64,000 bases of DNA from Steromphala cineraria (lineage: Eukaryota; Mollusca; Gastropoda; Trochida; Trochidae), in contig OU744727.1 of assembly GCA_916613615.1 (NCBI GenBank), positions 15,074,093 through 15,138,092 of the forward strand. The letters are read 5' to 3'. Numbering within the stretch: position 1 is the first letter of the stretch; every line of letters begins with the position of its first letter. The notes below the pieces were generated by a model. The model had not been told where the DNA came from. It saw only the letters and a list, made by a program, of their open reading frames with translations, and made no database searches. Shown piece after piece: positions 1 through 12,989 of this stretch. The position numbers and the translations under genes were made by a program.

Positions 1-411
1 CAGAGTAGCACGAGAAAATATCCTCTTCATGGCTTTAATAACGGCATCTGGAGTTTTATTTTGTAGGGGCTCCACCCATAGAAATCGTGTAAATACATTA
101 ATTGCAATGAATAAGTATTTCACACTGTCGTTGTCCTTTGCTATGTTAGATACATCGGCCAAGTCCATATCCCAACGGTTATTTAAACCACTTGACACCA
201 CTCTGTTACGCTTGAACTTGTACCTGAGAGGTCTTTGAAGAGAGTAACTATCCTGTGTAGCTAACCATTTCTTGATATGATGTAAACTGATATCAAACTT
301 GTCAGCTTTCTGCACAATGTGATACAGCTTGTTAGGCCCGGTAAATGAAGCTGGATTCTTGGGATTGAAATAAATATCAGACAAATATTCTTTCCAACCA
401 TCCGACGGCAT
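1..411 (-). CDS. Polinton/Maverick-type integrase, N-terminal part (runs off window)
   Basis: An open frame of 137 codons runs from an ATG at 411 to the left edge with no stop, so the C-terminal part is missing from the window. It reads as an N-terminal zinc-binding-like segment (H and C residues in KLYHIVQ..., SLHHIKKWL) and then the start of the rve integrase core. The signature is KRNRVVSSGLNNRWDMDL followed by about 20 residues and then YLFIAINVFTRFLWVEPL, which I recognise from integrases of Polinton/Maverick elements and the related transposon-derived protein F54H12.3 family. The first catalytic aspartate should be the D of RWDMDLAD. The enzyme joins the ends of the element's DNA to host DNA. 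In Polintons the integrase usually lies near one end, so the element's terminal repeat may lie just to the right (412-1,160), but I could not define it. No stop or frameshift is seen in this part. Polinton over Ginger-type assignment is inference. Confidence 0.72.
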   Translation of the reverse strand, partial: MPSDGWKEYLSDIYFNPKNPASFTGPNKLYHIVQKADKFDISLHHIKKWLATQDSYSLQRPLRYKFKRNRVVSSGLNNRWDMDLADVSNIAKDNDSVKYLFIAINVFTRFLWVEPLQNKTPDAVIKAMKRIFSRATL

Positions 412-1164
412 GCTGAGAGTATGAATGAATCAATTAAATAAATTGTAGCTTTAAATATCAGCCTCATCATACAGACAGTAAACCTCTCAACCCTTTAGCG
501 AACTTGCCTTGTTCACTCGTTATGTCTTATGCTTGTTTTCCCAGTGGTGAATATATCTACATGTTTTCATATTGTATATATATTGCTCCATATGTCCATA
601 TATAAAAAAAAACCTCATCTTTAGTCTATCTTTTTATAGCAGCAGTCGGTATCAAGTTTGAACAACTGTTTTTCTTTATAATTGAACATCTATAATCATT
701 AGGACTGCGAGCTATTACATGTACATGTATATTCCTGTCAGCTGATGACCTAGTTCTGGTATTGCACCACTGTCCAAAATGTATTACGACTGAGCTATTT
801 TTAGTACAATGTAACTGAGCGCACGAAAGTAATAAACTGGGTCAGTCTCACTGACAAGGCGAGGCTATATATCCCTCCCTATTAGCAATAGCGTGTCTAT
901 GTCAATGTAGGTATAAGCTTTAGAGATAAAAAAAGTTGGACTCATAATTATGCATTATCATATATATGTATCATATATTGAATTTCATTGAAAGGAGAGT
1001 GAAATGATCCTACACAACCAGCTACACGACTCAATTTGAATGTTTAACGGTTGGTCTATTTTTGACCTGGGATTCCCCCATTATTGCAACAAAGCCTAAT
1101 GATGGGGATCTATTTTTAGTTTATCCCGCCCATAACTAGGTCAATCCATTAAGAAGTAGGTCAA
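412..1164. other. Non-coding stretch between integrase and Tc1 relic
   Basis: No open frame or RNA gene is recognisable. If the integrase belongs to an intact Polinton, its terminal inverted repeat should lie here; its partner would be outside the window. Confidence 0.4.
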
Positions 1165-2190
1165 TCCTGATGCAGAACTCTCTTTTATACTTCATCAGGC
1201 ATAGACTGTATAAGTCGCTACATTGATGATTGGATTATGGTCTCCAACTTGTCCTGCACAAACTGAGCCAGGTTTGGAAGCATTTGACGTAAACGTTAAC
1301 GCTGCCAGAGAGGTCAATCCAGTTCATCTCAAAAGTGTTCAATCAGGTTAAGATCCTGATTACGTAAGTGATAGGGGATCCCATTGATGTTGTAACATGT
1401 CAGAGTTGATCTTGTGACACCAACAGTATGTGCTCTTTCGATGTAGTGGACAACGTTACGAGGCTACGTCATTTATCGGAAGCACGTATCGTTTGATGGT
1501 AGTGTGTTATGAACATAAGCCCATTACACTGCCTTGAAAATGAATGAAACCAGAAAGAAATGTGTAGCATATGGCCGCCCACATCATCAGGTTACCCTTT
1601 CCAAAATTTAACGACTTGACTTTGGCAGTTTGGAGCGTATCTTTCATTTGTACACGTCTGTATACCCAATTCTTTTTCATCTCCTCTTTGCAAAAGAAAT
1701 CCTGATGCATCGCTAAGATTTACACATTTCCCATGTCTTAGGTTCCAGACCTGAACGTTGTTACAGCACAGAACACGTTGCGAGCGATTATGACGTCATA
1801 ACATATTGCCAAAGTAGCGTCTCCTGACTCTCAATCTGATCTGTTGCAAACGATTCCGTATTGTTTGTGGCGAAATTCTGTGTAGTATAGGCACCCTGTC
1901 AGCTGTGTACACAGCATTGACAATGCAGTAACATGGAGGAAGGAACCAAATTTAGCGGTCTTGACCCTCTGTGATGACCCAAGGTGTTCCAGAACGTGGA
2001 CAATCATTGGTGGAACCAAATTGTTGGAAGCATTCTAAAAGACAAGTGTCTGTGCTCTTTTAGACGTTATGACCCCTGGCAAGGAATGTTTGCGACTCTC
2101 CAGTCTGAATTTTGCCAATGGCGGTTATTCGAGTTGCAGTGCCAAAACGTGGAATTTGCATTTACTCTTCATATGGTAAAACTTCTATTG
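1165..2190 (-). pseudogene. Tc1/mariner-type transposase relic
   Basis: Reading the minus strand in several frames recovers most of a Tc1-type DDE transposase. About 2,190-2,000 gives the helix-turn-helix part, including the block GSTNDCPRSGTP and then EGQDR. About 1,860-1,800 gives ISPQTIRNRLQQIRLRVRRR. About 1,720-1,500 gives LSDASGFLLQRGDE (first catalytic D) and NLMMWAAICYTF. About 1,370-1,340 gives DLNLIEHF, a stop in place of Trp, then DELD, matching the usual PDLNPIEHLWDEL block with the last catalytic E. The C-terminal end reads QSMPDEV. Stops and at least three frame changes show it is dead. Clear terminal inverted repeats were not found. Confidence 0.82.
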
Positions 2191-3386
2191 CAATTCGTGA
2201 TCGGTGAAAGCCTTTTGTGGAGAATGTGAATACACGCATGTTTCCAATAATTTCAACTTTCAAAGTGCCTATGGTTCCGTTTTGCGATGGGTTTTTTCAT
2301 TTTGGTCAAAAACGCGTTTAAATTCACAATTTTGAAATCAGTGACAGATTCGAACATTCAAAATTGTCACAATCAAAATGTTTCCACAACCAAATGTGTT
2401 TCACAGTTTTTATGGACATATTTCGTTTTGAAAACTCAGTTATCCGGAAAACATTCACCTATGCGTTTCTTTTTTTGTATAGTATATTATGAAAAGATTT
2501 TAAGTTTTCTATGACTAATAACGTTCTGAAGATATGGTTTAAAAATAGTCTCATTCAAATTCTTGGTCTTTCTGTTTAATGATGCTGTTATGTTGTAAAT
2601 AAAATTGAAATTTCTGAATTTGTTTACCTGGCTAAGAATCTTTCAACAAAGGAAAATTAGATTTCTTAATCTTGTGAATATTTTTCCAGTTTTTTTTTTA
2701 AATTAAAAAATGAATAGAAGATTCATTTGAGTTGAACTCATCAGGGATCAATGGATAAATGGTGACGTTATGGAAATGAAATGAAAACATCTTAAGCTGC
2801 TAAATGAAAGAAAAAATAATCAAAGAATAAATACAAAACATATGGAAAATGAAGTATTTGTAGTTCATGATAATTAAATGAAAGTCTGTCAAATAAATCA
2901 TACATATCATACAAATCAAAGAAGTAAAGGAAAAAGAAAAGATAGAAACTAAGCGAACTCGAGGCTATGGGAATGCAATTATTTGATAGTTTTGTGATAG
3001 GTTTTATGGACAAAGCTGTGTACTAGGTGTGGCCATTTAATAATATAAATACATGGAAGTACATTTCGGATCATTTGTTTAGTTAATTCAATGCTCATTA
3101 AAAATTGAAGGGCTCATTAGTTCGAGGAAAACATCTTTATAATTTTACTAATCATAGTAGTAGCACTGATCTTACGACCTTTTACATTTTGAGTTATCAC
3201 GCTTAATCTAGGCTTAAGGGGGATAATTGCTACGCTTTTCATGGAACGTTGATGTTGCCTTTTTATCTCTCAAACCAGTATGACCATGCTCTTTTGCATA
3301 AGATGCGACTAAAAAAATAAGATAAACCTTTGAAAATTACTAAAATTATTATGCCATAATGTCACGTCGTCCTTATATATGTTAGC
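2191..3386. other. AT-rich non-coding DNA
   Basis: Only short low-complexity open frames are present (for example a Phe/Tyr/Leu-rich one at 2,792-3,013, minus). I see no homology, splice-site-bounded exon or repeat structure here. Confidence 0.5.
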
Positions 3387-3498
3387 GGCAATAGTAAAAA
3401 TCCAGCAATAGCTTTTATACCTAGGCAATTATGTGGTTCCTAGGCAATAATGCCAGCAGTATTGCCTAGGATATAAAGCTGATTTTGACACTATTGCC
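3387..3498. repeat. Imperfect 112-bp palindrome (small foldback element)
   Basis: The stretch starts GGCAATAGT and ends ACTATTGCC. The inner arms AGCTTTTATACCTAGGCAAT and ATTGCCTAGGATATAAAGCT pair with few mismatches, and the motif CCTAGGCAATA recurs in the centre. It could be a tiny MITE; no flanking duplication is obvious. Confidence 0.6.
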
Positions 3499-3712
3499 GG
3501 ATGAACAAAAGTCTTAATAAAAACATTAAATAGATTTATTATTACAGTTCTGAACTATAACTATTTACAAGGTCCAGTTCCCGTTGTTTATCTATATCAG
3601 CTATGTTATAAACTGACGTCCTAAAGAAACTTATACCATTTTGTAATCATTATGATTACAGATTTTTAAAATCAATAGAAGTTTCCACTGGAAAACCAAG
3701 TCTATGCTGGTA

Positions 3713-5797
3713 AACATGGCAATTGAATAACAAAACCAACAATGAAGGAATATGAACTTATGTACCCTTCCAAAATCTTAATCTTATATAATCATTATAA
3801 TCTCAAAGTCACAGCTCATTAATTGTGATCGCTGTTTACGAGGCTCTTTCAAACTTACTTATTCCAAAATCTTTCTAGAACTTACTCAATTAAAGTGCTA
3901 TAAAGTGCTACAGCAGTTACTCAACTAAAGTGCTATAAAGTGCTACAGCAGTTAGTCAACTAAAGTGCTACAAATTTCATGTAGGAAAGCTTAGTTTTAG
4001 GAACAGCTCTCCGTTCTTTTTATTTTATTAGTCATTATCATAACTTGTGCAGTTTTAATTTATCATTTACCATCATGCACACACACACAAAAATAATTAG
4101 ATTAATACTTATTTGTTTGTATACACGTAAATCATTAGTTTAGTTGTGATGCAATACTTCTCAGACTCTCTTTAGTATACTTGTCAGCAATATAAAATTA
4201 TAGTAAAAACAGATGCTAAGCTTTTCTAGAAATGATTTTTTTTATCACAGTTCACTTTTCGCATATCAAAGGGTTAAGGGTTATAAGTAAGCGGCATATA
4301 ATATATATAATAATAATTGATAATATGGTGACCAAATTCTTTGATCAACATCCCCCCAACTGTAACCTTCCTATTTCTGTCTCGATATCATCGTAAACTA
4401 TGAAATTGTGGACACAAGCAACTTTAATCAAGACCACGACTAATCTAAAATTCAGTAGCATGGATTGATGTAACTATGTGTGCCATAACTACAATGTCAA
4501 CATGACATTACACTGTAGGAGAAATTTCTTGAAGCTATAAAAGCAAGACAAAATTAATTGAGTTACAAGTTTACATTGCTTGAGAAATTCCTTGCCAGCC
4601 AGACGGAACGCACAACCCTCTTTTTGGTAAACATATTAAAGAATAAAAGAGAATTTAAAGAGACATGTTCATTAAATGGAAAATATTCGTCCTATTTTTA
4701 TCATAGAGTTAGGCTGTAAAGTCAAACAGCACAAAAACGAGCCAAGCTTGTCGTCTATGAGTCTAGCGTGAAGCTATACATCTTCTTCAGGGTATAAAAC
4801 TCTCACATTGTTTGGAAAAAGTTATCGCCAGATTGGATATTTTGTCAATTTGTACAAAGGATCGTTGACAAACTTTCATAATCACCTTAGGTATCAAGCA
4901 ATGTTTTACATTGGAATATTCGACATTTATATTTCTGAGAAATGCTGATAGAAAATCTCTGACATGAATATAAGTCACGAAGGTCACAAAGATTACGGGA
5001 GTTTCTACTAAGTTTGCACTTAAGACTTAATCATGAATATGCGTGATTATCTAAAATATAATATCAAAAGATATATGTTATTTATATAGAAAGAGCAATG
5101 GTATTTGTTCTTTATATACATGTGTAGGCACTATATGTTCACTTATTTTGAATAAACAAAATGATTTAACAGTTGGTAACATTACGTATTTATACAGATT
5201 GATATATTCTTTGCATAAATGTCATCATATTCATCTAGATACCATTTCTTGATATATAAAACCAATAACCAATAATAAAGAGAGAGAAAGAATGAATTGT
5301 ATTTTTCATAAGCAGTTCAAATAAAAATTCTTGTTTGGACAAAAAGGTAAATCATGAATATAATCTTTGTATTTATGTGTCTTGTCTCTTAAATAAATAG
5401 AGTTGGGTGCATTTTTACATATCACATGTCCTGGAATTTATCCTTTAAAGTTTATATCTCCATCAAACAATGTCAAGCATTTGGCCTTTTACTATGCATT
5501 ACCTTCCTTTGATTAACTGAATTCAATCAATTCGATCTTTCGTTTTAGTAATAAATTTGAAAATGTAAAGTGTTGCTAATCATATGAATATAATGGTAAT
5601 CCCATGAATTACGAGCAGTATTCTTCTGTCCCATAAACATAACATATTTTTGACCTTTGGATAACCTTTTCCACTGCAGCAACATCCATTTAAAGTGAGT
5701 TAATTTAGAGAAGATGATGAGTATCACACTAGGGGAGTGATTCCCACCAGTTAAGAGACATACATCAAGCTTATTGCATATGGCTTGATAGTGTCCG
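3713..5797. repeat. Tandem duplication, copy 1 (2,085 bp)
   Basis: First of two head-to-tail copies with a period of exactly 2,085 bp. Checked landmarks and short open frames are identical at a constant offset, so there is no indel and no difference that I noticed. The unit has no recognisable gene. It contains a 35-bp minisatellite and AT-rich DNA. The 66-aa and 85-aa frames inside it (minus) resemble nothing I know and look like chance. Confidence 0.95.
3884..3973. repeat. 35-bp minisatellite, about 2.5 copies
   Basis: Repeat unit begins ACTCAACTAAAGTGCTATAA. Copies start at 3,884, 3,919 and 3,954, the last incomplete. Each unit itself holds AAGTGCTA twice. The same array recurs at 5,969-6,058 in the second copy of the large duplication. 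Confidence 0.85.
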
Positions 5798-7882
5798 AAC
5801 ATGGCAATTGAATAACAAAACCAACAATGAAGGAATATGAACTTATGTACCCTTCCAAAATCTTAATCTTATATAATCATTATAATCTCAAAGTCACAGC
5901 TCATTAATTGTGATCGCTGTTTACGAGGCTCTTTCAAACTTACTTATTCCAAAATCTTTCTAGAACTTACTCAATTAAAGTGCTATAAAGTGCTACAGCA
6001 GTTACTCAACTAAAGTGCTATAAAGTGCTACAGCAGTTAGTCAACTAAAGTGCTACAAATTTCATGTAGGAAAGCTTAGTTTTAGGAACAGCTCTCCGTT
6101 CTTTTTATTTTATTAGTCATTATCATAACTTGTGCAGTTTTAATTTATCATTTACCATCATGCACACACACACAAAAATAATTAGATTAATACTTATTTG
6201 TTTGTATACACGTAAATCATTAGTTTAGTTGTGATGCAATACTTCTCAGACTCTCTTTAGTATACTTGTCAGCAATATAAAATTATAGTAAAAACAGATG
6301 CTAAGCTTTTCTAGAAATGATTTTTTTTATCACAGTTCACTTTTCGCATATCAAAGGGTTAAGGGTTATAAGTAAGCGGCATATAATATATATAATAATA
6401 ATTGATAATATGGTGACCAAATTCTTTGATCAACATCCCCCCAACTGTAACCTTCCTATTTCTGTCTCGATATCATCGTAAACTATGAAATTGTGGACAC
6501 AAGCAACTTTAATCAAGACCACGACTAATCTAAAATTCAGTAGCATGGATTGATGTAACTATGTGTGCCATAACTACAATGTCAACATGACATTACACTG
6601 TAGGAGAAATTTCTTGAAGCTATAAAAGCAAGACAAAATTAATTGAGTTACAAGTTTACATTGCTTGAGAAATTCCTTGCCAGCCAGACGGAACGCACAA
6701 CCCTCTTTTTGGTAAACATATTAAAGAATAAAAGAGAATTTAAAGAGACATGTTCATTAAATGGAAAATATTCGTCCTATTTTTATCATAGAGTTAGGCT
6801 GTAAAGTCAAACAGCACAAAAACGAGCCAAGCTTGTCGTCTATGAGTCTAGCGTGAAGCTATACATCTTCTTCAGGGTATAAAACTCTCACATTGTTTGG
6901 AAAAAGTTATCGCCAGATTGGATATTTTGTCAATTTGTACAAAGGATCGTTGACAAACTTTCATAATCACCTTAGGTATCAAGCAATGTTTTACATTGGA
7001 ATATTCGACATTTATATTTCTGAGAAATGCTGATAGAAAATCTCTGACATGAATATAAGTCACGAAGGTCACAAAGATTACGGGAGTTTCTACTAAGTTT
7101 GCACTTAAGACTTAATCATGAATATGCGTGATTATCTAAAATATAATATCAAAAGATATATGTTATTTATATAGAAAGAGCAATGGTATTTGTTCTTTAT
7201 ATACATGTGTAGGCACTATATGTTCACTTATTTTGAATAAACAAAATGATTTAACAGTTGGTAACATTACGTATTTATACAGATTGATATATTCTTTGCA
7301 TAAATGTCATCATATTCATCTAGATACCATTTCTTGATATATAAAACCAATAACCAATAATAAAGAGAGAGAAAGAATGAATTGTATTTTTCATAAGCAG
7401 TTCAAATAAAAATTCTTGTTTGGACAAAAAGGTAAATCATGAATATAATCTTTGTATTTATGTGTCTTGTCTCTTAAATAAATAGAGTTGGGTGCATTTT
7501 TACATATCACATGTCCTGGAATTTATCCTTTAAAGTTTATATCTCCATCAAACAATGTCAAGCATTTGGCCTTTTACTATGCATTACCTTCCTTTGATTA
7601 ACTGAATTCAATCAATTCGATCTTTCGTTTTAGTAATAAATTTGAAAATGTAAAGTGTTGCTAATCATATGAATATAATGGTAATCCCATGAATTACGAG
7701 CAGTATTCTTCTGTCCCATAAACATAACATATTTTTGACCTTTGGATAACCTTTTCCACTGCAGCAACATCCATTTAAAGTGAGTTAATTTAGAGAAGAT
7801 GATGAGTATCACACTAGGGGAGTGATTCCCACCAGTTAAGAGACATACATCAAGCTTATTGCATATGGCTTGATAGTGTCCG
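5798..7882. repeat. Tandem duplication, copy 2 (2,085 bp)
   Basis: Second copy, directly abutting the first. The duplication ends at GTGTCCG, after which copy 1 is followed by AACATGG and the flank by AAGTGG, so the junction carries a 2-bp AA microhomology. The identity means either a very recent duplication or an assembly error. Confidence 0.95.
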
Positions 7883-10800
7883 AAGTGGTTAAAACAAACG
7901 TTTGATCTTTTGGAAATTGAGTAAGAATCAAAACACATCTTGGATTCACCATTGGTTGATCTTTTCAAATAGCAAAGGAGCTACCAAAATTTGACTACCT
8001 TTTAAAACGTAATGGATAATGGTTTAGATGACACTTGATTAAATTATGATGTGCCCCAAAAATCGAATAGAAAACGAAATATTGCTAATGTATATAATGA
8101 TTATTGTTCGGTATTAATGACTGTTTCATACTTTAATCATATGTGACAACTAGACCTTTAGCTTAATTCTCTAGACCGCCGCCGCTAATGTCTGAAATAT
8201 TGCCCAAGTGGCATTAAACTCCAACTCACTAACACCATTTTTATCTTGAGGGATAATGTTATTTACATTTTTTTCGTATCAGCATAACCATTCATCGTCC
8301 ATTACAATGACAAACATGTGCATGCACTAAGGTCCTCTACTGAAGGTGTTTGTATAACAATACGTTCAAGTTGTTGATAATATCAAGTAACTAGTTTCCA
8401 AACAGTTGATAGCCCCCTACTTAGGCTAATTTTTAAAATATGTTTTAGACATTGTAATTAAACATTGATAGAATGAAAGTCATAACTTAATCTCGTAAAT
8501 CCTAGTAGTGGAACATGCGATGACATTAGATGCCATACAAATGTATGATAAATCTTTTGTTTCTATTTGTCAAATGTTGTGTTTTATATTTCTATTGTTT
8601 GTCTAAAATTTGTCATTTACAGACGTAATTACCTTGAAATGCAAAATCTCAGTCAATCAGGACGCGAGAGACAGCTCCTAAGTATTGTGTTTCCAATGTT
8701 CATTCAATCAGAAACCCAAACTTCGATTAATGCTCTTTTGGAAGAGTTATGGACTTATCAGTCGAGTGGCTTGGTTCCAAACTAAATTGTCTGTAATGGT
8801 TTTACAGTTTCATTTATGGCTATTCTTAAGTCTAGTCTGGGTTAGTTACCGATTTAAGGGTGAGGTCAAAGTGGACTGAGTTTGTTGATTCAATATATTG
8901 CATTGGAATTGAGTTCTGACTTTACATCTAATCCTATTTCGTTAGAAGCATCAGACGAATACGTTACTACTCGTGTGAACTGAATCGTTTACTTAAAAAA
9001 TGACTCTTGCTTAAATCTAACAAAAGGACATATGTGACAAGAAAAGCTCAGTTAATGCCGATGAGGTTCTTTCATATCAAGAGGATCACAAATAATCTAA
9101 TTTGTTTTAGCACTTTGATGTTTGCTTCTTAGCGTTAAATGACCTAAAATCAAAATGTTTTACTGTATGTACTTATGAAATATATACACGTCTTTATTAA
9201 GGATTTATATTTCAGTAGGAAATTTTAGGGACACACATTTATGATACTGAATGAGGGCAGAATTAAAAGAAATCTCAAAGTAATGATTTTTCCTATTCCG
9301 GTATTAAATGTGAAAAAAAATGTATCTAATGTTTAGACTATGAGATTTGGTTGCATTTCAAGAATAGTGTAATGGATTGATTAATTGGCTTGAATATATT
9401 TTTTTATAATATACAATGGTTGGTCTTCTCGGCATGAAAATACATAGCACTTCATGCTCATGCACTACATTCACTTAGCACTAACTATTTCCTGCCTAAA
9501 CATCAAGCCAAAGGGAAGCAACTCTTTCCCTTATTACTTGAAAACCATCTTTTTTATATATGATTTTAAAGTTTAACTAAAACGTTGACTAAAATGATCA
9601 ATAAGGAGAAACTATATTTTGTCAATTCACCGTCATTACAAGCCAAGTCTTACATAACAATGTTAAAATCACATTCTTCTCATTTTTAATTACACATCTT
9701 ACTATCTGTCAATATTAAACATTTGGGAAAATACAATAGGTAAATGAAATGAATTGAAAGCAGGTCAAGTCAAATAGAGGCTGTTCTTAAAAAGCGCCAA
9801 TTCGATTAGCAAATAACGAACAATGATGTTGTTAGAACAACTAAATGTAGATTACTACCACTGACAAACAATATTTCAGAACACCCAGAGTTATGAGAAA
9901 TTCAGCATTCATCATTTGATCTCGAATAAGAGGTTGATAATGTTGCTGGTAAACAAAACACACCAGCTATGTATATACATCGACAGTTTTTCTGCTAGAT
10001 TGCAATCTAAAATTGTCAGTTTTGTAACAAAATTGTTTACCCTTTATCTACATTGAATTTAAGGTTTTTAGAGTCTATCGTTTGCCTAAGGACAGTTAAG
10101 ATTACATATCAAAACTTGATATAAGTACGTGTCAGATTTAAAACAGCACTTAAAAACAATAGGAGAACGGTTTGGATAGACAAATCTTTTTTAGAAATGA
10201 TATTACGATGGTATCTTTGATAAATGCTTTAAATTCTTTATAGCTTGATAAAAACTGAAAATGAACTCGACTGTCTTAAACGCTTTATAGTTCAGAAAAT
10301 AGAATTAATTAGCATAACCCGTTTTATGATTCTCATCTGACAGTAGATTTCAAAACTGCTTTCTTTTTTAACTGAATTGGGGTTACATCTTAACTTTAAA
10401 GATATATGAAGATTTTGATTTCTTGTTTGATTAAATAAAATAATGATTTAACAATCAGTGATAAATCAGAATGTTGTGAAGCTAAAGATATTTAATTTCA
10501 TTATATTTTAAGTTGAAACAAGAATAAAATCGATGTGTGTTTAATATATTGATAATAACAACATAGTCTTTGTATTTTTAACAAATAACTCAGTAGTTAA
10601 GGTGAGAAAATTAGATTTTCAAAATAACTGTTTTATTCATCTATGGCCGGATGAATGACAACTACATATTATGACAAACTTTTATGAATTATTCATCTAT
10701 GTTGGACATTATTGTAAACAAAACCATTATTCATCGTGATGTTGTATATACAGATTGTGACATTATGACATTACGACACATTGTAACACAGATTCTATCT

Positions 10801-10959
10801 CTTGGTCATCTGTTCTTTTAGGAGTACAGCAGAAATACTTTTCTGTTAAAAGTGTAATCCGATTTACAGACAAGGACAAAAGTTGCTTTCAACCTTTGTA
10901 AATGACAAGTATCATTTGAAATATAAAGATGTATATTAATATCACATAACTAATTTGAT
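7883..10959. other. AT-rich intergenic DNA with one weak exon-like frame
   Basis: Mostly no signal. At 8,619-8,785 (plus) a consensus-like acceptor (ATTTACAG) precedes a frame reading NYLEMQNLSQSGRERQ to a stop after SSGLVPN. It could be a stray last exon, but no upstream exon or known family supports it, so I do not call a gene. Confidence 0.35.
8177..8232 (+). repeat. SINE-like 3' end fragment
   Basis: Contains CTGAAATATTGCCCAAGTGG then CATTAAACTCCAACTCACTAAC. This matches the ends of mollusc SINEs as I know them (CTGAAATATTGCC..., CGTTAAAC, ACTC tail). A second copy is at 27,311-27,364. Only the end of the element is visible. Confidence 0.5.
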
Positions 10960-11240
10960 AATGATGTAAACCCTAAACCAATGATGCCGTGTGTTATTGT
11001 CATTCAGAGATGAAGAGTTTATAAGTCCAGACAATTTCTGATGAAATCAAGACAATGTGGCAATTACCTTCCTTAGAAATAAGGCTGTTTCTGTACAATA
11101 AAACTATAATAACAACTTTGACAATGATGTAAAACCTGAACCAATGATGCAGTGTGGTATTGTCATTCAGAGATGAAGTTTTTATCAGACCAGACAATTT
11201 CTGATAGAATTAATGAAATCAAGACAATGTGGCAATTAAC
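10960..11240. repeat. Diverged direct repeat pair
   Basis: 10,960-11,067 and 11,123-11,240 share, in order, AATGATGTAAA, CCAATGATGC, ATTGTCATTCAGAGATGAAG, CCAGACAATTTCTGAT and TCAAGACAATGTGGCAATTA. The second copy has a small insertion. It is a local duplication of non-coding DNA. Confidence 0.85.
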
Positions 11241-12989
11241 AAGAAGGCTTTAATGTGTGATACAATTACATAGGAAAATTCGTCTTGAAATATATAGAGA
11301 GACAATTAGTCAGAATCACTAAACCATCTAACAAGCAGAATTTTTTTTTCTTCTTTTAACAGTGAGCAATTTTACTAAATTATAAAACAAAATATTGCAA
11401 TATGAATTCAGTTCCATATTTTGATATTTCCAAAAAGTATTCTAAACAAACGACTTATGAAGCCAAGTTTGTTCACTTGTTTGAGTATCTTGGTGCAGAT
11501 ATCAGATACATTAATGTTCTAAAACAAAGAAGGGAGCATTGTAGCAGTTATAAAAAAAAGGAAACTCTTATGTCGATAAATACCACTCGATTGTTGCAGA
11601 CGTCATGAATGCTTTCAAGTGTCTTTGTGTTCCAACTTAAGAAGAGAATCATTTAATGTTCTAAAAAATTGTTCTTTTGCAGAATATGTGTACTTGCAAT
11701 AACTTTATTGTATTTGTACCTTTCTGGATGTGCAAAAACTGCAATGATATTCGACTTAGCACAAACGTAGATGCATTTTTGTATATAAAGTTTGACAGAA
11801 TCAGTCAACAAGAAATGCATCCACAAAATGTTTGTCTTAAATTAATTAAGTAACTAAAGAAAAAATATTCACTTCTTGGTTACCTGAAAAAGTGCTGCTG
11901 TGAAGTACATGCAAGAGTTTTACTATATTGTAAGGCTCTAAGCCACTTTTTTTTGCAGAGAAGAGATACATGAAGGCATAGTTTCCCCTTTCTGTGATGC
12001 TTTTATGAATTCATAAATAAAAACTTGACACTTTGGTACGGTAAATGAATTAATAGAGATGCATTTGCAAATCACATTTATTTTGTTTTAGCGTAGCCTT
12101 ATTCATCTTATGTGTAACAAAAATCGTACTCTTAAGTTTAAAAATACTGGAAAACTGATTGGCTGAGAGCATGGCAATTAATTTCATGTGAACCCACGTA
12201 AAAATCGACATGACGTATATTGTGCACTTATGTCAAGGTATTTTTTGTGGGCTTCATTATTTATTTAGAAGTGCAAGGTGGATGCTCAGGGGTCATCTTG
12301 AATAAACGTACAGTTTGTTTCTCATATTATACCATTTCTTAATGCAGTGTTACTAGTTCAGAGGCTAGAACAAGATGTGTATAACTCATATTTCTCGTAC
12401 TCATACATGCGAGATGGTTTTTTAAACTTCATTCTAAAGAATGATTCAACAAAGATTTCAGAATTGTCTTGAAAAGTAAGGGCCATATATGTAGATTAAT
12501 TAAATACATATTAGATACTCAAATATATAATGGCAAAAGTGATCAGTGTTAATCGCCTGCTTGGAGGTTTTCTCAGCTAACAGTTGATACAGTTGAGTTC
12601 ACGAAATTGCCCAACTGACCATCGATTTCTTTGCAATCGTTATGTCATTTTAACCAATCAGACGGGCAAATTGTGTTGATTTCTTGTGAGATTCAGTTAT
12701 GGCAATACAACTTGCCTCCTTGAATGGCGGTTTCTGTTAAAAGATAGACTCGGCGGAATCTTACACATGTTAAGAGCGATTCGATTCATTAGCAATAATT
12801 TCTATCGCTTAATCCACCTTCTTTTCTTGTTCTAAAAATTTACCAGCGAACAACTTACCTCGCAAATTTCTTGTCCCTATTTGATATGAATGCTGCTAGG
12901 TTAAAAGCTGTAATTAGAGAAACTTGTGATCGAATCTGAGGTGGCCAATTTAATCTCATTCTTGTCACTTTTGATCCTTTGTTTAGAAT
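11241..12989. other. AT-rich non-coding DNA
   Basis: A 68-aa frame at 11,402-11,608 (plus) has no recognisable motif or splice context. Nothing else stands out. Confidence 0.45.

Noticed and set aside
2792..3013. Phe/Tyr/Leu-rich minus-strand frame that could pass for a membrane protein
   Set aside because: It is A/G-rich low-complexity DNA on the plus strand with no start or splice support.
4787..4987. 66-codon minus-strand frame repeated exactly at 6,872-7,072
   Set aside because: The repetition comes from the large tandem duplication; the text matches no family I know and has no exon signals.
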